Shown here piece after piece: positions 21,172 through 28,523 of a DNA stretch of 49,130 nt (its first letter is position 1; each line of letters begins with the position of its first letter). Source of the DNA: Candidatus Gallacutalibacter stercoravium. GTDB taxonomy: Bacteria; Bacillota; Clostridia; Oscillospirales; Acutalibacteraceae. A program made the translations under genes and the position numbers. Where the stretch lies: positions 1 to 49,130 of the forward strand of contig DVJE01000005.1 of NCBI GenBank assembly GCA_018716975.1, written 5' to 3'. Under the pieces are notes generated by a model. It made no database searches, was not told where the DNA came from, and saw only the letters and a program-made list of their open reading frames with translations.

Positions 21172-21687
21172 ATGTTTAAACAAAAAAAGCAACCCTTTGA
21201 AGGGATTATCTCCGGCCCCGTGCAAGCCCAAGCAACGCTGCACGGCAGCGCTCTGGCCCCTACCCTTACAGGCACGGTGCAGTTTTACCCCGCCGGGCAG
21301 GGCACCCTGGTGGTAGCCCGGGTGGAAAATTTACCGGAGCACACGCCCGCCGTGCTGGATAAGCCGCCGGTAGGCCCCTTTGGTTTTCACATCCACGAAG
21401 GCCCCACCTGCGGCGTGGACATGGGGCAAGAGGCCTTCCCCGGAGCGGGCGGCCACTTTAACCCCACCAACCAATACCATCCGCAGCACGCCGGGGATCT
21501 GCCCGTGCTTTTTTCCAACCACGGCTTTGCTTGGATGGCGGTGTACACCGCCCGCTTTACCCCCGCCCAAGTGATTGGGCGAACGGTTATCGTGCACCAA
21601 AGCCCCGACGATTACCGTTCGCAGCCTGCGGGCAACTCTGGGGCGCGCATCGGCTGCGGCGTGATTCAAGCCGCAGGCACGTTGTAA
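21172..21687 (+). CDS. Cu/Zn superoxide dismutase family protein, no signal peptide
   Basis: This 171-aa beta-barrel protein has the Cu/Zn SOD motifs: GFHIHEG (two Cu-site His), the disulfide-region Cys in GPTCG, GGHFNPT with the bridging His, HAGDLP, and the C-terminal VIVHQSPDDY ... GNSGARIGCGVI containing the active-site Arg and second Cys. Bacterial SodC proteins are normally exported, but this one begins MFKQKKQPFEG and lacks a signal sequence, so it is predicted cytoplasmic, as are many clostridial members. Whether it is an active dismutase is open. Start ATG at 21172, with ACGAGGCG upstream. Alone between gene-free DNA and the convergent cca gene. Confidence 0.88.
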   Translation: MFKQKKQPFEGIISGPVQAQATLHGSALAPTLTGTVQFYPAGQGTLVVARVENLPEHTPAVLDKPPVGPFGFHIHEGPTCGVDMGQEAFPGAGGHFNPTNQYHPQHAGDLPVLFSNHGFAWMAVYTARFTPAQVIGRTVIVHQSPDDYRSQPAGNSGARIGCGVIQAAGTL

Positions 21688-21756
21688 AGCTGTGTAAGGC
21701 AGCCGCAAAGCGCCGCTGTTTCTTCGTTTTATTCCACCGGCCGGCTGTATTACAGG

Positions 21757-23058
21757 TCAATCGGGCCTTTCCTCTATGATCGTAAGCAACCGCGCCGCCT
21801 GCTGTAAAAGCGCATGTTTCTCATTGGGCAATTCTCCCTCTATCACCCGCTTTAGCAATGCGTGCAGCACACGCCCCACCGCCGGCCCGGCGGGCACGCC
21901 GGCGGCCAGTAAATCCTCGCCTTTTACCGCCAGATCCTTTAACCGAAAGCACTGCCCCTCTTGCAGCACCCTGCGGGCAAGATCCGCCGCGCCGCGCCAA
22001 GCGGCCGCCTCTTTTTCCTGCTGTGAAAAAGCCTCTGCTTGTTTGAGCAGCGCCAGCTGAAAGAAAGCTTCCGGCGGCATACGGCCCAACAAACGGCGCA
22101 CCTCGGCATCCCGCTGCGGCGGCGGTGTGCCCCACAGCGAGGCTAACAGTGCCACCCGGGCTTTGGCGGCGTTGTCATATCCCAGCCTGGCAAGCGCGCC
22201 GGACACATCCTGCACGCCGTGCAGCAGGGCCGCCAGGCGCAGCACCGGCTGCGGGGGCAGATTGTTCAGCCAAGGCAGGGCTTGCCAATAGGCGCGCCCT
22301 CCCGGCGCGTCCTCCTTCAGCTCCGGCAACAGCACGCATAACACCTGGGCATCTTGTTCCAGCACCCGGCCAGCCCCTTTTCCGCATAGCAAGCCATCCA
22401 ATTCGGCGCGCAGCCGTTGCGGCGCAACCATAGCAAGCCTGTGGCAATTTTGCCGCAAACTGCGCGCCGTTTGCGCTTCTAAGGTAAAATCCAGCCCAGC
22501 GGCAAAGCGCAGGGCGCGCATCATGCGCAAGGCGTCCTCGGCAAAGCGCCTGTCCGGCTCCCCTACGCAGCGAATCAAGCCGGCGCGCAAATCCCGCTGC
22601 CCGCCAAAGCAATCCAACAGCTCCCCCTGCATGTTGCAAGCCATGGCGTTTATGGTAAAATCCCGCCGGGCGAGATCCCGGCGCAGATCCCCGGTAAAAA
22701 CAACCGCATCGGGCCGCCGGGCGTCGCTGTAAGCGCCGTCTAAGCGAAAAGTGGTAATCTCCACCGGCCCGCCGGGCGTTAACGCCGTTACCGTACCGTA
22801 ACGGATCCCGGTGGGAATCACCCGGTAACCCGCCTGTTGCAGCAAGGCTTGGGTTTCTTCCGGCCGGGCGGCGGTGGCCAAATCCCAATCTTTCGGCTGT
22901 TTTTTCAGCAAACGATCGCGCACGCAGCCGCCCACCGCAGCGGTTTCTTTGCCTGCGGCGTTAAGCAGCTGCATTACGCGCGCCACCTCCGCCGGAATAC
23001 CGGTGATACGGGCCTTTGCGGCCGTTTCGGCTTGCCTGCCGCGGGCTTCTTGCTGCAA
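21757..23058 (-). CDS. cca: CCA-adding tRNA nucleotidyltransferase / poly(A) polymerase family
   Basis: This 433-aa class II nucleotidyltransferase finishes tRNA 3' ends. Motifs in order: AAVGGCVRDRLL with the catalytic DWDLATAA (Asp-x-Asp), FTGDLRRDLARRDFTINAMA, LIRCVGEPDRRFAEDALRMMRALRFAAGL (partly quoted), and the C-terminal helical body. The HD-like segment reads LAALLHGV where HD-containing relatives have LLHD, so a phosphohydrolase function is unlikely. TTG at 23058 is preferred because GGGAGGG lies 6 bp upstream; the ATG at 23073 has no site of its own. Single gene, convergent with the SOD-like gene. Confidence 0.93.
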   Translation of the reverse strand: MQQEARGRQAETAAKARITGIPAEVARVMQLLNAAGKETAAVGGCVRDRLLKKQPKDWDLATAARPEETQALLQQAGYRVIPTGIRYGTVTALTPGGPVEITTFRLDGAYSDARRPDAVVFTGDLRRDLARRDFTINAMACNMQGELLDCFGGQRDLRAGLIRCVGEPDRRFAEDALRMMRALRFAAGLDFTLEAQTARSLRQNCHRLAMVAPQRLRAELDGLLCGKGAGRVLEQDAQVLCVLLPELKEDAPGGRAYWQALPWLNNLPPQPVLRLAALLHGVQDVSGALARLGYDNAAKARVALLASLWGTPPPQRDAEVRRLLGRMPPEAFFQLALLKQAEAFSQQEKEAAAWRGAADLARRVLQEGQCFRLKDLAVKGEDLLAAGVPAGPAVGRVLHALLKRVIEGELPNEKHALLQQAARLLTIIEERPD

Positions 23059-23181
23059 TCTGATCCCTCCCATCTAACCTACCGAATAAAAATGGAAGAA
23101 GTAAAGCTGCGGCGCAGCCTTCTTCTTCCAAATAATTGCGTATTCTTTTGCCATTATGTGCAGGCGCGCAACCGGCAAAAC

Positions 23182-23949
23182 TTACCGCTTGTGATATTTA
23201 TTTAAGCCGCGGTAATATTTATCATCCAACAGCCGCCCCTTGCGGGAACGGAAGGAACCCCGATGGTAGCGCTTGCGCCCGATGGAGCCCGGCGGGCCCT
23301 TTCTTCTGCTGGTAAGCAGCACCGCCAAAATGATTACCACACCCAGGCCCACGCACACCCAGGCCGCTACGCCCAACATGCGGTTGCCCTCTACGCCGGA
23401 GGAGGCATTGGAACCCACCACCAGCGGCACAGAGAGATCCTCTGAATCGATATCGGGCAGTTGGGGCCCCGCAGAGATTTCGGAGGAAGGCTCTTCAGAA
23501 GAGCTTTCTTCGCTGGAACTTTCTTCCGAGCTGGTTTGCGACACAGGAACCACCGGCACCGAGGCCACCGATACGGTTACCGGCGCTGTGGAAGAAACCG
23601 GCACCGACAAAGGGGGAGGAGCGGTCTCGCTTGGCGTTGGCGCAGGCGGCTCCTGCGCGGGGGGAGAATTCTCTGGCTGCTGCGTCGGCTGAGAAGACGA
23701 CTCGCCCGAACCAGAGGGAGAAGAACCCTCTGGAGAAGACGTGGTGGCAGGCGGCGAAGTAGTTTCCGCCGGCGGGGTAGTTTCCACCGGCCCGGACGAA
23801 GCATTTCCCGGGCTACCCGGATCCGTCTGCTCTGTGTTCTCGGCAGTTTGTTGCTGCGGCTGGTTCGCAACCGCCGACACGGTAACCGACAGCATAGAAA
23901 CTATCAGCGCCGCCGACAGAAAAAGCGCCGCCCATTTTTTTACATTCAT
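23182..23949 (-). CDS. Exported Ser/Pro/Glu-rich protein with C-terminal membrane anchor
   Basis: Function unknown. The 255 aa comprise an N-terminal signal sequence (KKWAALFLSAALIVSMLSVTVSA), about 150 residues of low-complexity Pro/Ser/Thr/Glu-rich sequence with SSEESSSEESSSEEPSSE-like repeats, a single membrane helix near 205-225 (GVAAWVCVGLGVVIILAVLL), and a basic Arg/Lys/Tyr tail. It would be a surface stalk anchored in the membrane. GGAGG lies about 11 bp before the ATG. Promoter at 24090-24117. Confidence 0.8.
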   Translation of the reverse strand: MNVKKWAALFLSAALIVSMLSVTVSAVANQPQQQTAENTEQTDPGSPGNASSGPVETTPPAETTSPPATTSSPEGSSPSGSGESSSQPTQQPENSPPAQEPPAPTPSETAPPPLSVPVSSTAPVTVSVASVPVVPVSQTSSEESSSEESSSEEPSSEISAGPQLPDIDSEDLSVPLVVGSNASSGVEGNRMLGVAAWVCVGLGVVIILAVLLTSRRKGPPGSIGRKRYHRGSFRSRKGRLLDDKYYRGLNKYHKR

Positions 23950-24089
23950 CTATGTTCAACCTCCGTCTAACGATGGGGCCTTTTTTCGTAAAAACGTATG
24001 AAAATCCTGCTAATAACATGATCTAACATTTTCTAACATTGCCCAACACCGCTGCCATCACTGTGATGTGTGCAGGCTGTGTCTTTCTT

Positions 24090-24117
24090 ATTATAACATA
24101 AAGCGACAGCAATGCAA
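24090..24117 (-). promoter_or_regulatory. Sigma-A promoter of the Ser/Pro-rich protein gene
   Basis: Minus-strand TTGCAT (24117-24112), 16-bp spacer, TATAAT (24095-24090). The leader is about 135 nt. Confidence 0.55.
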
Positions 24118-24189
24118 CCGTTGCGCCCCGTCCTCTGTCACAGGATGGGCATTTCTTTTGTGAATTATACAGCCGGGAGCAAATAATAG

Positions 24190-24486
24190 TCACAAAAGTG
24201 TGCGCACCCACTGAATCAACCGCGCTGCCTCCCGGGCCGCGCCCACCGCCCAACGGGCGGGCAGCGTTACGTCAAGCTCGCCTGTATGGCCAAACAGGTT
24301 TATATACAGCAGCAGCTTATCTTCTTGCATTTGCACAGAGGCCACCGGCGTACCGTCGCCAAAACCGATACGCCGGGTGTGGTATTCCGCCACCGCGCAG
24401 CCGGCGGTTAAGGTTACGATAAGCAACACCGACATTGCCGCCGTTGCCAGCCGTTTTCTCACTTGCTTGTTCCTTTTTTTCGTCAT
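24190..24486 (-). CDS. Small exported hypothetical protein downstream of spoIIP
   Basis: This 98-aa protein has a basic head (MTKKRNKQVRKRL) and a hydrophobic stretch (AAMSVLLIVTLTAGCAVAEY) that may be a signal anchor or, with its Cys, a weak lipobox. A folded part with FGDGTPVASVQ and ARWAVGAAREAARLIQWVR follows. Family not recognised. It lies 55 bp after spoIIP in the same direction, so it may be part of the gpr-spoIIP unit, which suggests but does not prove a sporulation link. Confidence 0.7.
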   Translation of the reverse strand: MTKKRNKQVRKRLATAAMSVLLIVTLTAGCAVAEYHTRRIGFGDGTPVASVQMQEDKLLLYINLFGHTGELDVTLPARWAVGAAREAARLIQWVRTLL

Positions 24487-24541
24487 TCCAGTATTTTTTC
24501 ACTCCACACATAGAAACATCCGCATTTTGCATTTCTGTTTG

Positions 24542-25768
24542 CTATTCCACCGTCAACCCGTTTAACACATCCACCAACACATCCCCCAACAGGGAACCGC
24601 TGTACACCGCTTCATCCAAGGTGTTGGCATCGGTGCCCACCTCGATTAAAAGAGAACCATGGCTTAAATTCATATTGTAGCGCGCCTCGCAAAAAGAAAG
24701 GGGCCGGGTCATGCCGGGGTAGCGGGTTTCGGCAGCTTGCTGAATGCGCAGCCCCAAGCGTAGGTTATACTCCCAATCGGGAAAGCCCAGCGAGCCATCC
24801 ACATCGCAGCCCGAAATAATCATAATTTGGGCCGCCTTTTTTCCGTTGACCAAAAAAGTGGGCTTGGTGCGCCCCGACTCACTGTCGCCTAAAGCGTCGC
24901 GGTGGATATCAAGCACCACTTGAATGGAGGGATACGCCGCCAAATTATTCGCAATGGTAACGGCGGCCCGGTCATATGAGCCGTTGTAGGCCGGGCTGTC
25001 GTGCTTGGTAACGTCGTGCACCACGCCGATGCCGGCGCTTTCCAGCTTTTCGGCAATGGCGTCGCCCACCCGGGTTACATTATAATTGTCGTCGGTATTA
25101 CGGGTGGGGTGATCCGCCGGATAGTAGCCCAAATCCTCCTCCATATAGGATTCGCAGGTATGGGTGTGCATAATCAAAACCTGGGGCTCTCCATTTTTGC
25201 GAATGCTTACATCGGGCTGGGCGGTGAGTAAGGCGCCGATATCCACATCCAACCCCGTGCTGTTTCGCACATAGAAATTATTATATTGCGTGCCGGAGGC
25301 GCCGATTTGACACTCGTTGATATCCCAGCTGTCGGCGGGGCGGGAGGCGGGCGTTTCCTGAGAGGATGCCTCTTGAGAGGAAACCTCCTCCGCGCTGCTG
25401 GAGGCCGGGGCAGAAATCTGCTGCTCGCTGGGCGTTTCCACACTGGCCGCCGCCTGCTGCGATGCACCGCTTTCTTGCCCGCTTGGTTGGCTGACGGTTT
25501 GCTCTCCGCCGCCGCCCTGCATGGCAGCCCTGGCTCCGTCGGGCATAACAAATCCCACAGCCCAGGTTGCCAAATCGTCTTGGCTCCCGCCGATAATTTG
25601 CGGCACACGCAGCACCAAACAAACAGCGGCGGTAATGGTGCACACCAGCGCCAGCACCATTACCGCGCCGTTGTTTCCCCGGCCGCCCGATCTTTTTGTC
25701 CCGCGGCGTGTCTGCCGCGCCGCGGGGTTCTGTTTTTTGAACGCCTGTTGCTTCTCTATTAACCGCAC
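24542..25768 (-). CDS. spoIIP: Stage II sporulation protein P (cell-wall hydrolase)
   Basis: This 408-aa amidase/endopeptidase of the SpoIIDMP engulfment machine degrades septal peptidoglycan. One membrane helix follows a basic N-terminus (AVMVLALVCTITAAVCLVL), then a Ser/Glu/Pro-rich stretch (about 90-165), then the catalytic domain: VLIMHTHTCESY (zinc His and Glu), NVTRVGDAIAEKLE, VVLDIHRDALGD, and SLLIEVGTDANTLDEA. The motif reads THTCES rather than the common THTSES. The GTG at 25768 is chosen because GGAGG lies 8 bp upstream; an ATG at 25822 has none. It follows gpr, as in Bacillus. Confidence 0.93.
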   Translation of the reverse strand: MRLIEKQQAFKKQNPAARQTRRGTKRSGGRGNNGAVMVLALVCTITAAVCLVLRVPQIIGGSQDDLATWAVGFVMPDGARAAMQGGGGEQTVSQPSGQESGASQQAAASVETPSEQQISAPASSSAEEVSSQEASSQETPASRPADSWDINECQIGASGTQYNNFYVRNSTGLDVDIGALLTAQPDVSIRKNGEPQVLIMHTHTCESYMEEDLGYYPADHPTRNTDDNYNVTRVGDAIAEKLESAGIGVVHDVTKHDSPAYNGSYDRAAVTIANNLAAYPSIQVVLDIHRDALGDSESGRTKPTFLVNGKKAAQIMIISGCDVDGSLGFPDWEYNLRLGLRIQQAAETRYPGMTRPLSFCEARYNMNLSHGSLLIEVGTDANTLDEAVYSGSLLGDVLVDVLNGLTVE

Positions 25769-25855
25769 GGCCGTATCCTCCACTGCTTTTCTGTAACATC
25801 TCGTTTCTAACCATATGCCCAACGGCGCGGCGGTATGCTTATTATTTTTTTAGCG

Positions 25856-26731
25856 CTACGAAACCAGGCCGGACAACTCCTCTAATGTAAACTCCGGTTG
25901 CAGCGCGCAGTTAATAGCCATGCCCAATAGGCGAGAAGCCCGCTCAATAAGCAAGTCCACCTCCCGCGGGGTTACCATCATAGACGCGCCCCGAGGCGAA
26001 ACGGCGTCTACTGCTTTACTGGCGTGCTCGCCGCCCAACAGATCGGCGGCAATCGTGGCGGCGTCCACCACGGTGGGAACACCCAGGCTGACAACCGGCA
26101 CCCCCATGGTGGTTTGGTCAATTTTAGGGCGGGCGTTGCCTACGCCGGAACCGGGGCTAATACCGGTGTTAGAAAGCTGCACCGTGCAGCCCAGACGATC
26201 CAGCCGGCGGGACGCCAAAGCGTCTACCACCAGCAATGCGGCGGGCCGCAGCCGCTGCACCACGCTAAACAGCAGCTCGCCGGTTTCTATTCCCGTTTGC
26301 CCCAGCACGCCCGGCGCCAGCACCGCTACCGCTCGCAGGCGATCTAAACCTGTGGCGCGGGCCCACTCGCCGGATATATGCCTGGTTGCCAGCACCGTAT
26401 GGGCTGTGCGGGGGCCTAAATTATCGGGTGTAATGGCCGTATTGCCCAGCCCCGCCACCAGCACCAAGCCCTCTTGGGGCAGCAACGCCGCAATCTCTTG
26501 CGCCAGCAAGGCAATGCGCTGCTCCGGATCCCGGTAATCATCGGTAATCGGTGGGATTTCCAGCGTAACATAGCTGCCCAAGGGTTTGCCCAGGCGCTGG
26601 GCGGCCTCATCCCGCACAATCTCCAGCCGGGTTACCACCACATCGCCTTCTTTATCGGTTTCCATTTCTACGCCGTCTAAATCTTGGGCCGATTCCTGCG
26701 CTTCCAGCGCCAAATCCGTTCGAAAAAACAT
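25856..26731 (-). CDS. gpr: Germination protease GPR
   Basis: This 291-aa protease degrades small acid-soluble spore proteins at germination. It matches the GPR family throughout: FFRTDLALEAQE (pro-region), YVTLEIPP, LVAGLGNTAITPDNLGPRT, VLAPGVLGQTGIET, VVDALASRRLDRLG, and QLSNTGISPGSGVGN. The ATG at 26731 is preferred, with GGAG 9 bp upstream; another ATG 9 bp earlier sits too close to the site. It has a forespore-type promoter (26752-26781) and is divergent from rpsT. The order rpsT, gpr, spoIIP is conserved in endospore formers. Confidence 0.95.
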   Translation of the reverse strand: MFFRTDLALEAQESAQDLDGVEMETDKEGDVVVTRLEIVRDEAAQRLGKPLGSYVTLEIPPITDDYRDPEQRIALLAQEIAALLPQEGLVLVAGLGNTAITPDNLGPRTAHTVLATRHISGEWARATGLDRLRAVAVLAPGVLGQTGIETGELLFSVVQRLRPAALLVVDALASRRLDRLGCTVQLSNTGISPGSGVGNARPKIDQTTMGVPVVSLGVPTVVDAATIAADLLGGEHASKAVDAVSPRGASMMVTPREVDLLIERASRLLGMAINCALQPEFTLEELSGLVS

Positions 26732-26751
26732 CGCGCTCATCTCCTTTTGGC

Positions 26752-26781
26752 TAGTATGGCAAACAAAGGGCGGTGCTATCC
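26752..26781 (-). promoter_or_regulatory. Forespore (sigma-G/sigma-F type) promoter of gpr
   Basis: Minus-strand GGATA (26781-26777), 18-bp spacer, CATACTA (26758-26752). The -10 matches the sigma-G consensus CATNNTA and the spacer is the preferred length, as expected for gpr. Confidence 0.65.
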
Positions 26782-26811
26782 CGCAACAAAGCAAATTCTT
26801 TAAAAAAGCAC

Positions 26812-26840
26812 TTGCATTATAGCAAAAAAAATGATATCAT
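26812..26840 (+). promoter_or_regulatory. Sigma-A promoter of rpsT
   Basis: TTGCAT, 17-bp spacer, TATCAT; start codon 38 bp downstream. Confidence 0.7.
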
Positions 26841-26877
26841 AAATTGTACATGACTGACGAGCGAAGGAGGTGTGACC

Positions 26878-27141
26878 ATGCCTAACATTAAATCGGCCAA
26901 AAAGCGCGTAAAGGTAATCGCGACCAAAACTGCGAGAAACAAGGCTTATCGTTCTGCTTTGAGAACCACCGTCAAAAAGGCCAACATCGCTGTTGAAAGC
27001 AACGCCGCCGGCAATGCCGAGGCTGTGCGCCTGGCAATCAAAAAGCTGGATCAAGCAACTGCTAAAGGGATTCTGCCCAAGAATACCGCTGCCAGAAAGA
27101 AGTCCGCCCTTGCTCGCAAATTGAAAGCGATCAATGCGTAA
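26878..27141 (+). CDS. rpsT: 30S ribosomal protein S20
   Basis: This 87-aa, very basic protein binds 16S rRNA. It starts MPNIKSAKKRVKV, has the S20 pattern RNKAYRSALRTTVKKA and ends KNTAARKKSALARKLKA. AAGGAGG lies 7 bp before the ATG at 26878; a second ATG two codons earlier is frame-compatible but misplaced. Own promoter and terminator. Confidence 0.97.
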   Translation: MPNIKSAKKRVKVIATKTARNKAYRSALRTTVKKANIAVESNAAGNAEAVRLAIKKLDQATAKGILPKNTAARKKSALARKLKAINA

Positions 27142-27182
27142 TTGCTTGGCGTCTTATCATTTAGAATGGGTTGCAACTGATA

Positions 27183-27211
27183 AAAGCAGAGCCTTGTGCC
27201 CTGCTTTTTTT
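27183..27211 (+). terminator. Terminator of rpsT
   Basis: AAAGCAG / CTGCTTT stem with an 11-base loop, followed by TTTT, 42 bp after the stop. Confidence 0.7.
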
Positions 27212-27262
27212 GTTGCCTAAAACGCTATGCTGCGAAAACACAGGAATTTAATGGCCTGTTCA

Positions 27263-27291
27263 TTGACTTTTTTTATGAAAATGGATATGAT
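27263..27291 (+). promoter_or_regulatory. Sigma-A promoter of the 50-aa membrane peptide
   Basis: TTGACT, 17-bp spacer, TATGAT, 38 bp before the TTG start. Confidence 0.65.
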
Positions 27292-27328
27292 ATAGCTATA
27301 GGCTTAGTTGATTTGGAGGTGCTCTATC

Positions 27329-27481
27329 TTGAAAAAATCCAACAAAATCTCCGTTATCATCGGTATTATCACCGTTGCTGCGGCGGTTGCCGCGGCTGTG
27401 GCCACCCTCTTTGTTTTTTGGGAGAAAAAGAAAAAAGACGACGAAGAGCTTGAGCACTATTTGGATTGCTCCATTCAATAG
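27329..27481 (+). CDS. 50-aa single-helix membrane protein
   Basis: TTG start at 27329 with TTGGAGG about 8 bp upstream. The product is MKKSNKISVIIGIITVAAAV-like: a basic head, one hydrophobic helix (about residues 8-31), then WEKKKKDDEELEHYLDCSIQ. It has its own promoter and two hairpins downstream. No family named with confidence; small membrane proteins of this style are frequent in Clostridia. Confidence 0.75.
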   Translation: MKKSNKISVIIGIITVAAAVAAAVATLFVFWEKKKKDDEELEHYLDCSIQ

Positions 27482-27505
27482 TGCAACCATTTTACCTGCG
27501 AGGAA

Positions 27506-27535
27506 GGGCACAGGCTGTTTTATTGGCCTGTGCCC
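27506..27535 (+). terminator. Hairpin after the 50-aa gene
   Basis: Perfect 10-bp stem GGGCACAGGC / GCCTGTGCCC, 24 bp after the stop, followed by TCATT; weak T-run. Confidence 0.6.
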
Positions 27536-27559
27536 TCATTAGCAGATAGCAAAAAACGA

Positions 27560-27595
27560 AAAGCCCAGATCGGCAAATTGCTAATCTGGGCTTTT
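27560..27595. terminator. Bidirectional terminator between the 50-aa gene and the ANT(6)-like gene
   Basis: Perfect 11-bp stem AAAGCCCAGAT / ATCTGGGCTTT with A- and T-rich flanks, 47 bp past the ANT(6)-like gene's stop. Confidence 0.75.
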
Positions 27596-27641
27596 GTTGT
27601 GCCAAAATTTACCGGGCCGCCTCTCCGTTTTTCTGTGCGTT

Positions 27642-28502
27642 TCATCCCGTTTGACCAAAACGCCGGTAAAGACCGGCGATATAGCCGCTCACTTGTTCAT
27701 CGTAATCCGGGTATGGGTGCCCAACCAACCGGGCTACCTCTTTAGATGCTTGCCGAAACAAGCTGTGGGCGGCAAAAAGCGCCTGCCAGCAATGCGCTAC
27801 CCCATCCATCCGGTACGTGCGCAGCAACAGTTCCCATTGCGGCTGCGTCAAATAGGGGCGGATATATTTGTAATGCTTGCCCACGCTGAAGGTAAAGCCC
27901 TTTTCTAATCCAATGCGCCACGACAGCATCAGCAGCAATTGAGGGCGCACAATAGCCTCCATATGATAGGCGGCAAACAGCAGCTCATCCCTGCACAACC
28001 CTTTGGCCACATAGGTGCTGGTAAACCAAAACTCATTACAGCAGTCATCCACACAAGCCGGCGTGGGCCGCTTTATCCAGTAATCTTCATCGGTGGGCTC
28101 CGGCTTGCACAAAACGCGCCCGTCTTTATCCAGCAAAATGCGCAGCAGCTTATCGCTTGACAGATAAAGCGGCAATTCCTCTAAGGGCACTAGGGTCAAA
28201 TCCATTTTTGCGCCGTCGCGAAACAGCATCAGGTAAGAGAACCAATTGCCCAGCTCAGGCGCAAAAAGCTCCATGGCCTCTGGCTTTTGTAGGATGATCC
28301 GCGGGCCAAAGGCATCCAGCCAGTTGTCGCTTTGCTGAAAAGAGGCCATATCGGTTACCAAAAAAGAGATGTCGTAGTCTTGAAATTCATCCCGGGGCGC
28401 ATGGATATTGGTGCGGGATCCCTCCATGCCCACCACGCGAATTCTTTCGTCCCGGCGGGCAAAGCCCAAAACGGCGTCCATCATCTCTTGCTCCGTGCGC
28501 AT
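27642..28502 (-). CDS. Aminoglycoside 6-adenylyltransferase-like protein (AadK/AadE family)
   Basis: This 286-aa protein resembles the ANT(6) family, which adenylylates streptomycin. The nucleotidyltransferase signature is VVGMEGSRTN followed by EFQDYDISFLVTD (Gly-Ser then Asp-x-Asp-like); later come KMDLTLVPLEEL, NEFWFTSTYVAKGL and the helical C-terminal MLSWRIGLEKGF. Length is right for the family. It is in a chromosomal setting with no mobile DNA beside it, in an apparent operon 21 bp behind nadE, so it is more likely an intrinsic AadK-like gene than an acquired cassette. Activity on streptomycin is inferred. GGAGG lies 9 bp before the ATG. Confidence 0.85.
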   Translation of the reverse strand: MRTEQEMMDAVLGFARRDERIRVVGMEGSRTNIHAPRDEFQDYDISFLVTDMASFQQSDNWLDAFGPRIILQKPEAMELFAPELGNWFSYLMLFRDGAKMDLTLVPLEELPLYLSSDKLLRILLDKDGRVLCKPEPTDEDYWIKRPTPACVDDCCNEFWFTSTYVAKGLCRDELLFAAYHMEAIVRPQLLLMLSWRIGLEKGFTFSVGKHYKYIRPYLTQPQWELLLRTYRMDGVAHCWQALFAAHSLFRQASKEVARLVGHPYPDYDEQVSGYIAGLYRRFGQTG

Positions 28503-28523
28503 AACGCCACACCTCCGCCCAAC

